Part shown: one piece after another, positions 16,953 through 24,908 of the stretch
Layout: every line of letters starts with the position of its first letter
Numbering within the stretch: the first letter of the stretch is position 1
Assembly (NCBI GenBank): GCA_018266315.1
Contig: JAFEAS010000183.1
Coordinates: 3,054 to 47,585, forward strand
DNA length: 44,532 nucleotides
Reading direction: 5' to 3'
From: Chloroflexi bacterium SZAS-1
Lineage (GTDB): Bacteria; Chloroflexota; Chloroflexia; Chloroflexales; Roseiflexaceae
Made by a program: the position numbers and the translations under genes
Notes under the pieces: model-generated
The model's database searches: none
What the model was told of the DNA's origin: nothing
The model's input: the letters and a program-made list of their open reading frames with translations, nothing else

Positions 16953-18293
16953 ATGTTTGAGAGTCTTTCTGACCGTTTACAGACGGTTTTTCAAAAATTA
17001 AGCGGCAAAGGCAAGCTCACCGAAGACGACGTTCGTGAGGGCATGAAGCAGGTTCGCCTGGCACTGCTTGAAGCCGACGTTAACTTCAAGGTTGTCAAGG
17101 AATTTGTCGCCAAGGTTACCGAGCAAGCGATTGGCGAGGAAGTTACCAAGAGCCTTACGCCCGCGCAGCAGGTGGTCAAGATTGTCAACCAGGAGCTGAT
17201 TGAGCTACTGGGTAACGCTAATGTTCCGCTGCTTGAGGCGAAGCCTGGCCCAACCGTGCTGATGATGGTTGGCTTGCAAGGCTCGGGTAAAACGACGCTT
17301 TCGGCCAAGCTGGCGCTGTATCTGCGCAAAAAGGGCAAGCGCCCGCTGCTGGTGGCCGCCGACGTGTATCGCCCTGCTGCCATTACCCAGCTTGAATCGC
17401 TTGGCAAGCAGCTCAACATCCCGGTTCATTCCGAGGGCACCAGCGCCAAGCCACCGGCGATTGCGCGCAACGCACTGCAGCGCGCCCGCGCCGAGGGCCT
17501 GAACTATGTGATTGTCGATACGGCGGGCCGCCTGCAGATCGACGAAACCTTGATGGCCGAGCTTGAGCAGATTGTTGCGGCGGTGAACCCAACTGAAAAG
17601 CTGCTGGTGGTCGATGCGATGATCGGCCAGGAGGCAGTGCGCGTTGCTGAGGAATTCAATCGGCGCGTGAGCCTCACCGGCGTGGTTATGACTAAGGTTG
17701 ATGGCGATGCCCGCGGTGGCGCGGCGCTTTCGGTGCGTGCGGTGACGGGTGTGCCAATCAAGTTCTTAGGTACGGGCGAGAAGGTCGATGCTAACACGCT
17801 CGAACCCTTCCATCCCGAGCGCCTGGCTTCGCGCATCCTGGGCATGGGCGATGTTCTCTCGCTTATCGAGCGCGCCGAGCAGATATACGATGAGGAACAA
17901 GCCAAGAAGATGCAGAAGAAGCTCGTGAAGGGCTCCTTCGACTTCGAGGATTTCCTCAATGCGATGCAGCAGATGCGGAAGCTTGGCCCGCTTCAGCAAA
18001 TTCTCGCGATGATCCCTGGCATGAGCCAGATTTCGCGCGACGAAGAGCTGGTGAGCGAGAAAGACATGAAGAAGATTGAGGCAATCATCTTCTCGATGAC
18101 CAAGCAAGAGCGGCGCAACCCCGATTTAATTAAGGGCCGCCGCAAAGAGCGCATTGCTAAGGGCAGCGGTACCCAATTACAAGATGTAACCGCACTGGTC
18201 AGCCAATTCAAGCAAATGCAGCGCATGATGAAGAAAATGGGCGGCGGCGGCAAAGGTCTCGATCCGCGCGAGCTCATGCGGCGCATGCGTTAA
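16953..18293 (+). CDS. ffh: Signal recognition particle GTPase Ffh (SRP54)
   Basis: The product is 446 aa from the ATG at 16953 ([10 protein letters not shown], the usual start). Ffh binds SRP RNA and signal sequences and targets ribosomes to FtsY at the membrane. Domains: N helical bundle (1-90), G domain with GLQGSGKTT (107-115), DTAGRL, and [10 protein letters not shown], then the methionine-rich M domain (about 295-446) with the signal-peptide groove and the RNA-binding helix-loop-helix ([20 protein letters not shown], then AKGSGT). The tail ends with [17 protein letters not shown]. It heads a cluster with rpsP, khpA and rimM, a widespread arrangement. The SRP RNA gene is not in the window. 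Confidence 0.98.
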   Translation: MFESLSDRLQTVFQKLSGKGKLTEDDVREGMKQVRLALLEADVNFKVVKEFVAKVTEQAIGEEVTKSLTPAQQVVKIVNQELIELLGNANVPLLEAKPGPTVLMMVGLQGSGKTTLSAKLALYLRKKGKRPLLVAADVYRPAAITQLESLGKQLNIPVHSEGTSAKPPAIARNALQRARAEGLNYVIVDTAGRLQIDETLMAELEQIVAAVNPTEKLLVVDAMIGQEAVRVAEEFNRRVSLTGVVMTKVDGDARGGAALSVRAVTGVPIKFLGTGEKVDANTLEPFHPERLASRILGMGDVLSLIERAEQIYDEEQAKKMQKKLVKGSFDFEDFLNAMQQMRKLGPLQQILAMIPGMSQISRDEELVSEKDMKKIEAIIFSMTKQERRNPDLIKGRRKERIAKGSGTQLQDVTALVSQFKQMQRMMKKMGGGGKGLDPRELMRRMR

Positions 18294-18343
18294 ACTGTCT
18301 CTATCGTAGTGTATCGTTATTGACACGGAGGAACTCACAGGAT

Positions 18344-18628
18344 ATGGTAGTTATTCGTCTTCGGCGCACCGGCAAAACCAAGCAGCCCAGCTATCGCCTG
18401 GTTGTCAGCGACAAGCGCTCGCCACGCGACGGTAAGTTTATTGAAATCGTCGGCCACTATAACCCGATTCGCCAGCCCAAAGAGCTGGTAGTGAAAAACG
18501 ACCGCGTGCGCTACTGGCTCGGCGTTGGCGCGCAGCCCTCCGATACGGTAGTGCGCCTGCTCAAGCAGGTAAACGTGCTCGATAGCGCTGGCAAAGTCAT
18601 CGCCGAGGCTGCCAGCGCCGAAGCGTAG
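18344..18628 (+). CDS. rpsP: 30S ribosomal protein S16
   Basis: The product is 94 aa from the ATG at 18344 ([20 protein letters not shown]); the eight codons before it (from TTG 18320) are not part of S16. GGAGG (18327-18331) is 12 nt upstream, slightly far. S16 is an early-binding protein of the 30S 5' domain. The central [15 protein letters not shown] and the closing [12 protein letters not shown] are the family hallmarks. It lies 50 bp after ffh and 44 bp before khpA in the same orientation, and is surely in the same transcript. Confidence 0.97.
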   Translation: MVVIRLRRTGKTKQPSYRLVVSDKRSPRDGKFIEIVGHYNPIRQPKELVVKNDRVRYWLGVGAQPSDTVVRLLKQVNVLDSAGKVIAEAASAEA

Positions 18629-18672
18629 CTGTGTGCTGCGGGCTGTACTGGCCTGCCGCTTTCTGAGGAACT

Positions 18673-18900
18673 ATGAAGGCACTGCTGGAATACCTGGCCC
18701 GCAACCTCGTCGATAATCCCGAGGCTGTGCAGATCAAAGAGCGTGTCGGGCGCTATACGGTCACCTACGAGTTGACGGTTGCGCCCGATGAAACTGGCAA
18801 AGTAATTGGCCGCAGCGGGCGCGTCGCTAAGTCGATTCGCGACCTGATGAGCGTTGCGGCAGCACGCCAGAACAAGCGCGTGCATGTTGATATCGAGTAA
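18673..18900 (+). CDS. khpA: KH-domain RNA-binding protein KhpA
   Basis: The product is 75 aa, typical of KhpA/YlqC. The KH core VIGRSGRVAKSIRDLMS (about res. 43-59) contains the GxxG loop (GRSG). The N-terminus MKALLEYLARNLVDNPEAV is characteristic. KhpA forms a dimer with KhpB/EloR in other bacteria and binds RNA related to cell elongation and division. TGAGGAAC lies just before the ATG. Position between rpsP and rimM is the normal place for this gene. Confidence 0.95.
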   Translation: MKALLEYLARNLVDNPEAVQIKERVGRYTVTYELTVAPDETGKVIGRSGRVAKSIRDLMSVAAARQNKRVHVDIE

Positions 18901-18976
18901 TTTACGATTTACTGATTTACGATTTACGGTTGCGTTCAATCAAATCGTAAATCGTAAATCGCCAATCGTAAATCAC
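18901..18976. repeat. ATTTACGATTTAC repeat cluster with inverted arms
   Basis: Two direct copies of ATTTACGATTTAC follow the khpA stop, then the inverted form appears. GATTTACGATTTAC (18914-18927) and its exact complement (18947-18960) form a 14-bp stem with a 19-nt loop, and a further inverted copy ends 2 nt before the rimM ATG. It is an intergenic repeat related to the one upstream of rbfA at 38951-39008. Confidence 0.8.
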
Positions 18977-18977
18977 T

Positions 18978-19508
18978 ATGACACAAATATCCCCCTCTCC
19001 TGAAAATACTATGCTGATCGGCCAGATTGTGGCCGCATTTGGTGTGCGCGGCCAGGTTAAAATGCGGGCCATCACTGACCAGATCGAACATCTCCGGCGG
19101 CGCATTCGCACGATTTACCTTGGCCCGAAATTCCAGGAATATGCTTTGAAGGGTTTGATCGAGCATAAGCCTGGGTTGCTGATCCTAACCCTGGCAGGTG
19201 TAACCACGCGCGAGCAGGCTGAGGAACTCCGCGGCCAGGATGTTTCAATTCTTGAAAACCAGGCTGCCCCACTGGAAGAAGGTGAGTATTTTATTCACCA
19301 GCTGTACGGCCTGAAGGTGGTAAGCGATACTGGCGAGGATATTGGAACCGTGCGCGAGGTGCTTGAGACTGGTGCAAACGATGTGCTGGTGGTGAAGCGC
19401 CCGGGCAAGACCGATGGCTTGATTCCCATGATTCATGATGTTGTGCAAGAGTTAGACACGACGAGTGGCCGTGTCGTGGTTCATGTGCTCCCTGGCTTGT
19501 TAGACTAG
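18978..19508 (+). CDS. rimM: Ribosome maturation factor RimM
   Basis: The product is 176 aa. RimM acts in late assembly of the 30S head and binds S19. The N-terminal beta-barrel starts with MLIGQIVAAFGVRGQVKMRAITD (the GxVhGxxGxvkv pattern), and the C-terminal PRC-barrel part has YFIHQLYGLKVVSDTGEDIG, LETGANDVLVVKRP and the closing HVLPGLLD, as in the family. ATG 18978 is used, but the ATG at 19011 (ML-IGQ) is equally possible because neither has a clear SD. It directly follows the repeat cluster. trmD and rplS, which usually come next, are absent; a terminator follows. Confidence 0.95.
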   Translation: MTQISPSPENTMLIGQIVAAFGVRGQVKMRAITDQIEHLRRRIRTIYLGPKFQEYALKGLIEHKPGLLILTLAGVTTREQAEELRGQDVSILENQAAPLEEGEYFIHQLYGLKVVSDTGEDIGTVREVLETGANDVLVVKRPGKTDGLIPMIHDVVQELDTTSGRVVVHVLPGLLD

Positions 19509-19535
19509 ATTTACATAATAATTTTTATTATTCAC

Positions 19536-19588
19536 AGAAGGTGCCCGCTGTTGCTCTGTTTTCTTGCAGAGCGTAGCAGGCACCTTTC
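19536..19588. terminator. Bidirectional terminator between rimM and the TAP-like hydrolase
   Basis: A long, slightly imperfect stem (GGTGCC...GCTCTG with CAGAGC...GGCACC) and a 7-nt loop separates two convergent genes; the plus strand continues TTTCTG. Confidence 0.7.
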
Positions 19589-19601
19589 TGCATGCTACAG
19601 C

Positions 19602-21602
19602 TTAGCGAATTAGCGCGGTGAGCAGGCCTGTGCCGCCTAGCCCAGCCGTTAAGGCAAGCGCAGCAATCGTCAGCAGCAAATAGTAGATACGCTCACCGAC
19701 TGACCAGTAGCCGCGCACCCAGGCTAGAATTGCACCAATTAACATAACCAATGCCAATAGGGCAATGAGCGGCGCGAGCGCCAGCACCGGCACCGCCGTG
19801 CGCGGGAAGCCAAGGAACAATACCACCAGACCATCCAAACCCTTCGCGAACACAACCACCCCCAGCCCGACAATGAATACCACCCCGAGTAATGCGACGA
19901 GCAACGCCGTAATGCTTGCCAGCCGTGCCATACCAGGGCGCGGTGCGGCTTTGCGCCCCATTAACAGGCGAATGAGCCAGATCAGCGGCCAGACCAGGAA
20001 GAGCGACAACAAAACGACCAGCGCCGCACCCATAATACCCGGCCATAGGAGTGCGCGCCCATTCAGCCATTCGACGATGTTCGCGGCGGCGCTACTTAGC
20101 AGGGTATTTTCGCGCGTGATAAAGGTAGGCGGGGTAAGTGTGGCGATACAGCCCGAATCAGGCGCACGGCTGGGGTCGCGCCAGAACGACTCAGCAATAC
20201 TGCGCGCGCAGTCATTTGAGTTGAGCGCGCCATGGCCGGTGTTCGGGAACGTAAAGCTGTAGCTGTTGGCAAGTGGTTGTGCGGCCTCGGCGGCATAATA
20301 TGGCGGTGTGATCGGGTCGAAGCGGCCCGAGAACACGAGCGTAGGAATCGTGCTGCTAACCGGCGCATCAACCGATGGCCCGAGATCGCGCACACCCCAG
20401 CGGCTGCAAACCTGCTGGATGAATGCGGCATCTTCCTTCGCATTTTTGGCAAATATCGGGCGCAGGTCGTTAGTTTTGATAGCATTGACATCGTAATCTG
20501 CTTCTTCGGCACAGATGACGGAATAATACATGCCGGTGCTCACGGTCTGGTCGAAGATGAAAACCGGCATAATTTTCGAGAAAAACGTATAGTTATCATG
20601 CTGGACGGCATCGATCGCTGCGGGTAAAAGCGGGAGCAACTCAGTCGCATAAAACATCTGGAACAGCGTGCCCTGGAAGGTATCGCCATCGAACACGGCA
20701 TTGTAGGTTTTGCCCGTCTTTGGGTCGGTGAGGGGAATGCGGGCGGGGGTTGTATTCAGGCGCGAGATCTGGGCATTGAGCGTTTGTTCGAGGTTAGGGT
20801 AGCTGGCATTACACGCCGCATCGGCAGCGCAGGCGGCAAATAGCTCGCCGAACGCACGATTGCCCGAGCGTGACACATCGGGAACGAAATTCTGGCTGGT
20901 TGGCACAACTGCATCAATCAGCACGCTGCGCAAGCCTTGCGGATGTTCTTTCATCACATGCTGGGCGAGCAACGTTCCATATGATACGCCATACAGGTCG
21001 ATCTGAGCATAGCCCAGAGCTACACGCAAATCCTCGACATCGGCAGCATTTTCGATACTGTTGTAGGCAGCCAGGTTGACCCCTGCGCGCTGCAGCCGAT
21101 CGTGGCAGGCATTGAGCGCCTCAAGGCTCAGCCGGTAATTCTCTTCGCGGCTCAGGCGCTGCTCAAGCGTTTGGTTGAGCAAATCGCGCTCTTCGGTGCA
21201 AGCAAGCGCAGGTTTAGAATACAAGGTACCGCGCTGATCGAACAGGACAATCGTGCGCTGCGACCGCAAATCGGCATTCGTGGTAAATAAAAGCTGTGAG
21301 TAGGTATCGATGGTTGAGCCGCCTGGCCCACCCTGTAACATCACGAGCGGCGTAGCCACAGGATTCGAGCCTGTGCTATGAATAATCATTACTGCGAGCT
21401 GAATCGTCGGCCCGTCGGGCTTGGCGTGCAGCTCTGGCACGGTCAGGTATCCACAATCGACATCGCGGCCCTCAACTGCGCCATACTGACTAATATTGAC
21501 CATACAGGTCGCTTTGGTAAATGTTGGCCCCTGCGCATGTGCTGGCGGCGCAGCGCTCAACGTAATACTCATAAAGCATAGAAGCAAAAAAATACGTCGC
21601 AT
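19602..21602 (-). CDS. Secreted TAP-like alpha/beta hydrolase with C-terminal membrane anchor
   Basis: The product is 666 aa from the ATG at 21602, preceded by AGAGGAAG. A signal peptide (about 1-24, ending AHAQG) leads into a tripeptidyl-aminopeptidase/proline-iminopeptidase-type hydrolase. It has the oxyanion stretch MLQGGPGGS, the nucleophile elbow LYGVSYGTLLAQ (Ser207), Asp429 in FSGRFDPITPP and His457 in NTGHGALNS, plus the C-terminal TAP domain. From about residue 515 there are four hydrophobic segments (521-546, 563-588, 604-628, 638-662). The enzyme would thus face the outside while held in the membrane. It likely trims peptides from the medium or wall; the exact substrate is unknown. 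It stands alone. Confidence 0.9.
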   Translation of the reverse strand: MRRIFLLLCFMSITLSAAPPAHAQGPTFTKATCMVNISQYGAVEGRDVDCGYLTVPELHAKPDGPTIQLAVMIIHSTGSNPVATPLVMLQGGPGGSTIDTYSQLLFTTNADLRSQRTIVLFDQRGTLYSKPALACTEERDLLNQTLEQRLSREENYRLSLEALNACHDRLQRAGVNLAAYNSIENAADVEDLRVALGYAQIDLYGVSYGTLLAQHVMKEHPQGLRSVLIDAVVPTSQNFVPDVSRSGNRAFGELFAACAADAACNASYPNLEQTLNAQISRLNTTPARIPLTDPKTGKTYNAVFDGDTFQGTLFQMFYATELLPLLPAAIDAVQHDNYTFFSKIMPVFIFDQTVSTGMYYSVICAEEADYDVNAIKTNDLRPIFAKNAKEDAAFIQQVCSRWGVRDLGPSVDAPVSSTIPTLVFSGRFDPITPPYYAAEAAQPLANSYSFTFPNTGHGALNSNDCARSIAESFWRDPSRAPDSGCIATLTPPTFITRENTLLSSAAANIVEWLNGRALLWPGIMGAALVVLLSLFLVWPLIWLIRLLMGRKAAPRPGMARLASITALLVALLGVVFIVGLGVVVFAKGLDGLVVLFLGFPRTAVPVLALAPLIALLALVMLIGAILAWVRGYWSVGERIYYLLLTIAALALTAGLGGTGLLTALIR

Positions 21603-21684
21603 ACTTCCTCTTCTGTTGGTGCGGCTGGCGCGCTGCGAAGGCTGCCAACCATATGTGTAGGCATTATAACCTACGCGGCTTTGG

Positions 21685-21713
21685 TTGCTTTTTAGGTGTG
21701 CGCGTGCTAGAAT
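21685..21713 (+). promoter_or_regulatory. Promoter of the PSD-like gene
   Basis: TTGCTT (21685-21690), a 17-bp spacer and TGC-extended TAGAAT (21708-21713). On the other strand TATAAT (21668-21663) could serve the divergent hydrolase gene, but it has no clear -35 box. Confidence 0.45.
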
Positions 21714-21799
21714 CAGTGTGTAGGTGCGCTGCTCCTGTTGCCTACACAGTCCCACCAATATGTAATCACATCGCCGTAGAACCGCACACGAGAACGCCA

Positions 21800-22474
21800 A
21801 TGCCTCAGCACACCGCTTCATCGCCACGCAAAGCCAAATTACCGGGTTTCGATTCGGAAATCACGCCTGTCCTGGGTATTGGGCTAGGACTTACCGGGCT
21901 GCTGCTTGGCGTGAAGCCACGCCTGGCGGCATGGCCGCTGGCGCTCACCGCCGCAGCGGCGCTGCTCTACCGTGATCCTGAGCGCACCACCCCAGCAGAG
22001 CCACATGTGCTATTCGCCCCGGCAGATGGAACGGTAATTAGCACGGAAGAGTTCTACGAGCATCGGTTTCTCCATACCGACGCCGTGCGCATCGCAATCG
22101 TCACCGCGCCATTCGATGTGCCGGTGCAGCGCAGCCCGGTGGCGGGCACCATCGCGTATCTTGAACATGTGGCTGGCAGCTACCACCCGGTTCACGATAG
22201 CCGCGCCGCCGAGCAGAATGAGCGGCAGTATATTGGGATTAAAAGCGCCTGGGGGCCAGTGCTGATCCAGCTGACCAGCGGCCCGCTCGCGCGGCGCTTG
22301 ACGACGCAGGTGGTTATGGGCCAGCAAGTGCGCGCAGGCGAGCGCGTGAGCGTGGTACGGTTTGGCGCGCGGGTTGATCTGCTACTGCCCTATGATATTC
22401 TTGAGCAACTGCCCGCTGTTGGCAGCCGGGCTGGCGCTGGTATCACACCAATTGGGCGGGTATTCGCACAGTAA
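21800..22474 (+). CDS. Phosphatidylserine decarboxylase family protein lacking the pyruvoyl serine
   Basis: The product is 224 aa from the ATG at 21800. An N-terminal hydrophobic hairpin (about 22-57) precedes a PSD-A-type domain: FYRDP-like LLYRDPER, FAPADGTV (72-79), SPVAGTI (112-118), NERQYIGI (140-147) and the C-terminal GERVSVVRFGARVDLLLP. In active PSD enzymes the precursor is cut at Gly-Ser in RFGSRVD and the serine becomes the pyruvoyl cofactor. Here this residue is Ala190 (codon GCG). The usual VHVNR His/Asn is also replaced (DVPVQRSP). It is therefore expected not to mature to an active decarboxylase. It may be a structural or regulatory paralogue, or may use another chemistry. Confidence 0.8.
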   Translation: MPQHTASSPRKAKLPGFDSEITPVLGIGLGLTGLLLGVKPRLAAWPLALTAAAALLYRDPERTTPAEPHVLFAPADGTVISTEEFYEHRFLHTDAVRIAIVTAPFDVPVQRSPVAGTIAYLEHVAGSYHPVHDSRAAEQNERQYIGIKSAWGPVLIQLTSGPLARRLTTQVVMGQQVRAGERVSVVRFGARVDLLLPYDILEQLPAVGSRAGAGITPIGRVFAQ

Positions 22475-22501
22475 CCGCGCGGCTGCCGAATAACTGCTGA
22501 G

Positions 22502-22882
22502 ATGAAGCCACTCCCACCAGATAGCCTCGTACGCAAACTCTCGTTCTTTCTTGTGCTCATCAACCTCGGGATGAGCTGCCTTAGCTGCTATCTTTTAGTC
22601 TTTTTCCTATCTGATCTGTCATCGCAAAAACCGTTGGGCACCATCATCGTTTTGAGTATTTTTGCGTGCGGCTGTCTGTTGCTCGTACTGCATTTGCTGT
22701 TTGCCTTAAGCATCCCTATCATTCTTTCTCCCAAATGGCTTTGGGTGCTGACAATGCTGTTCAGCTTCTTGCTCATTGCCCTTCTCAGTGGACTTCAACT
22801 AACACTGTTTTTTACAATTACGAGCATTGTGCTAAGTATTGTCGCATTAACCGCTTTGTTTCAAGAACAGCAAAGCGCATAA
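22502..22882 (+). CDS. Small four-helix membrane protein, function unknown
   Basis: The product is 126 aa and almost entirely hydrophobic, with four predicted membrane segments (about 12-35, 47-69, 78-98 and 102-120) and a short polar C-terminus (FQEQQSA). No family is recognised. It starts 27 bp after the PSD-like gene in the same direction and is probably co-transcribed, so a role in membrane or lipid matters is possible but only inferred from position. The ribosome-binding site is weak. Base composition is lower in GC than its neighbours. Confidence 0.6.
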   Translation: MKPLPPDSLVRKLSFFLVLINLGMSCLSCYLLVFFLSDLSSQKPLGTIIVLSIFACGCLLLVLHLLFALSIPIILSPKWLWVLTMLFSFLLIALLSGLQLTLFFTITSIVLSIVALTALFQEQQSA

Positions 22883-22924
22883 GCCCGCCCCACAGCAGCC
22901 ATTAGTACACTATATGGCACACTG

Positions 22925-23935
22925 CTATCCATGTTGCGAGGAATTAGCACGGTTGCGATAGGTCGCAACCGCGCGGCGTAGCGCGGGCGAGCGCAGCCAG
23001 CGCCAGCGACCAACCGGGTAACCTAGCATCTTTGCTATATCGCCAACCACACGAATGAGTGGAATATATGCGACGGTGTGGATCAATTCGCCTGCATCGA
23101 GTGCTGGGGCGCGCCGCCGTAAGCGCTGCACGGGTTTGCGCGTGTAGGCCAGGCTGCCCGCAAGCAGCGCTAGCACCAGCCAGGGCCTGCGGCGCGCCGC
23201 GAATGTTAGCATGGTACCAACCGCATATACGCCATAGCGCAGAGCATGACGGCGCGGCCATAGCCCAGCCACCCCATCGCCGCGCGCATAGAGGAAATAT
23301 TGCCGCGCAAATGCGCCAAGCGATGCGCGTGGACGAAAAGAGACGAGTGCCCCCGGTTCGAAGGCACAGCGCGCACCAGCCTGCTGTACGGCCAAATCGA
23401 ATACAATGTCTTCGCAATGGCTGGCCCATTCGGGGTAGTCACCAACTGCTTCCCACACCTGTTTGCGAAATGCGACCGATTGGCCGAATGGGAGGAATTT
23501 GGCTGGTACTATTTCCGCAGCATCGCGATAATTGGTTGCGGCTAATGCAAGCTCGAAATGGCTGCGCGGCGCGGGTGTGAAAAAGCCGCCAACCATATCG
23601 GCGTCGCCGCGCTGCAACGGCGCGGTAATACGCTCCAGCCATTCGCGATCAAGCGTGAGGCCAGCATCGGTGCAGGCAATCAGCGGGCCACGCGCATGGC
23701 GAATGGCGTTATTGCGCCCCGAAGGAATATTGTGACCGCCGTGCACGAGCCGGATGGGATGACCAGCGGCAATATAGCGCTCCACAATTGCGGGGGTGGC
23801 ATCGCGGCTATTACAATCGTTTATTACAATTTCATCGGGCAGGCGACTCTGCGCCAGCATGGAGTCGAGTAATTCGGCAATATTATCGGCCTCGTCGCGC
23901 ACGGTGCAGACGAGTGAAACAGGTAATGCATCCAT
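22925..23935 (-). CDS. Family 2 glycosyltransferase
   Basis: The product is 336 aa. The GT-A nucleotide-binding domain starts with VSLVCTVRDEADNIAELLDSM, followed by LPDEIVINDCNSRDAT, NIPSGRNNAIRHARG and IACTDAGLTLD, where the DxG replaces the usual DxD. SHCEDIVFDLAV carries the catalytic-base ED. The C-terminal part (about 235-336) holds one or two hydrophobic stretches (YGVYAVGTMLTF, WLVLALLAG) suggesting membrane association. It probably transfers a sugar to a lipid or cell-surface glycan. It is divergent from the DsbA-like gene. No other glycan genes are adjacent. Confidence 0.9.
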   Translation of the reverse strand: MDALPVSLVCTVRDEADNIAELLDSMLAQSRLPDEIVINDCNSRDATPAIVERYIAAGHPIRLVHGGHNIPSGRNNAIRHARGPLIACTDAGLTLDREWLERITAPLQRGDADMVGGFFTPAPRSHFELALAATNYRDAAEIVPAKFLPFGQSVAFRKQVWEAVGDYPEWASHCEDIVFDLAVQQAGARCAFEPGALVSFRPRASLGAFARQYFLYARGDGVAGLWPRRHALRYGVYAVGTMLTFAARRRPWLVLALLAGSLAYTRKPVQRLRRRAPALDAGELIHTVAYIPLIRVVGDIAKMLGYPVGRWRWLRSPALRRAVATYRNRANSSQHG

Positions 23936-23959
23936 AAGTTCGAATAACTCCGTTATACT

Positions 23960-23968
23960 TGGTATAAT
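23960..23968 (+). promoter_or_regulatory. Extended -10 promoter of the DsbA-like selenoprotein gene
   Basis: TGG-TATAAT at 23960-23968 without a good -35. Predicted start about 23975; AAAGGAG follows just before the ATG at 24009. Confidence 0.5.
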
Positions 23969-24008
23969 CTCGATATGCTCTGCAGCGCAAAGTTAGGAAA
24001 GGAGCCAC

Positions 24009-24746
24009 ATGCTACGGCGCATTATTCTCAGTATATGGACATTGGCAGCGGTTGCCATACTAGCGGCATGCGGCAATACTACAACGCCACAAGCCAGCTC
24101 GCCGACGAAAAGCGCAGCGGCACCGCCAGCACGTACTGTCGCGCCAGCGGCCACGCGCGCACCAAGCCCGGTAGCTACCGCGAGTACAGCTGCCACTGCT
24201 GCCACTATCCCCGAGGGTACAACCCAGGAAGGATACCATGTTCGTGGGCAGGCTGCTGCACCAGTAACGCTGGTAATGTATTCCGATTTCCTCTGAAGTG
24301 CCTGCGCTTTCCACGTTGTGGAAACTGAACCTCAGCTCATCGAGCAGTATATTGCCACTGGCAAGGTAAAACTCATCTATCGGCACTTATTGCAGCTTGG
24401 CGACGGCTCGGTGCGTACTGCCGAGGCTTCGGAATGTGCTGCCGACCAGAGCAAGTTCTGGCAGATGCGTGCCACACTCTACGCTAAGCAAAACCTAGTA
24501 TATGCTGCCGATAATCTGGATACGACGCTCACCGGCTTCGCGCGCGAGCTCGGGCTGGATACCAACACATTCGACAGCTGTATGCAGAGCCACACACACT
24601 TGCAGTTCGTTCAAGACGATTATAACGCCGCAAAGCGCGACGGTGTGCAATATCGCCCAGTGTTCGATATTAATGGCACGCGCATTACTGGGGCACAGCC
24701 AGTAGCTGTGTTTCAGCAGCAGATCGACGCTGCACTACCTAAATAG
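24009..24746 (+). CDS. DsbA-like lipoprotein, probable selenoprotein with in-frame UGA (UxxC active site)
   Basis: One frame from the ATG at 24009 (AAAGGAG upstream) to the TAG at 24746 encodes 245 residues if the TGA at 24294-24296 is read as selenocysteine. Residues 1-21 are a lipoprotein signal (AILAAC, Cys21). A Pro/Ala/Thr linker follows to about 70. The thioredoxin-like DsbA/Thioredoxin_4 domain has VTLVMYSDFL-U-SACAFHVV, EPQLIEQYIATGKVKLIYRH, ECAADQSKFWQM and RPVFDINGTRITG with the cis-Pro loop. Homologues have C-P-x-C where this has U96-S-A-C99. Both halves fit the family without gap or frame change. A nonsense mutation or sequencing error is the alternative. It would act outside the membrane as a thiol-disulfide oxidoreductase. 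Gene callers will split it into 95 and 142 aa pieces. Confidence 0.8.
24297..24324 (+). promoter_or_regulatory. Candidate bacterial SECIS hairpin
   Basis: TTTCCAC (24308-24314) and GTGGAAA (24318-24324) form a perfect 7-bp stem with apical loop GTT, whose first bases are G-U. The loop begins 18 nt after the UGA. This agrees with what I know of bacterial SECIS elements: a short upper stem, G within the first two loop bases, and about 16-37 nt from UGA to loop. SelB would bind here. Confidence 0.7.
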
Positions 24747-24796
24747 CGTTTGTGAGCGGGCTGTCAGCTCTTACCGGGTAAGATGCCTGGGGAATG

Positions 24797-24805
24797 TGGT
24801 ATAGT
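24797..24805 (+). promoter_or_regulatory. Extended -10 promoter before the Thr-rich secreted protein
   Basis: TGG-TATAGT at 24797-24805, no -35. The predicted leader of about 97 nt precedes the ATG at 24909. Confidence 0.35.
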
Positions 24806-24908
24806 TTACTCAGCAGAGAAGCTTGGCCTTGCGGCCAGGCGGATAGGTAGTATGCCGCACCAAGTATACGATTGAACATCGGCATGCTCAGTGAGATGAG
24901 GAACTTCC

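Noticed and set aside
24294..24296. The TGA as a simple nonsense mutation splitting a dsbA gene into two ORFs
   Set aside because: The TGA lies precisely on the first active-site Cys codon, both sides are undamaged in the same frame, and a SECIS-type hairpin follows. A random stop at this one codon with that hairpin is improbable, though not excluded.
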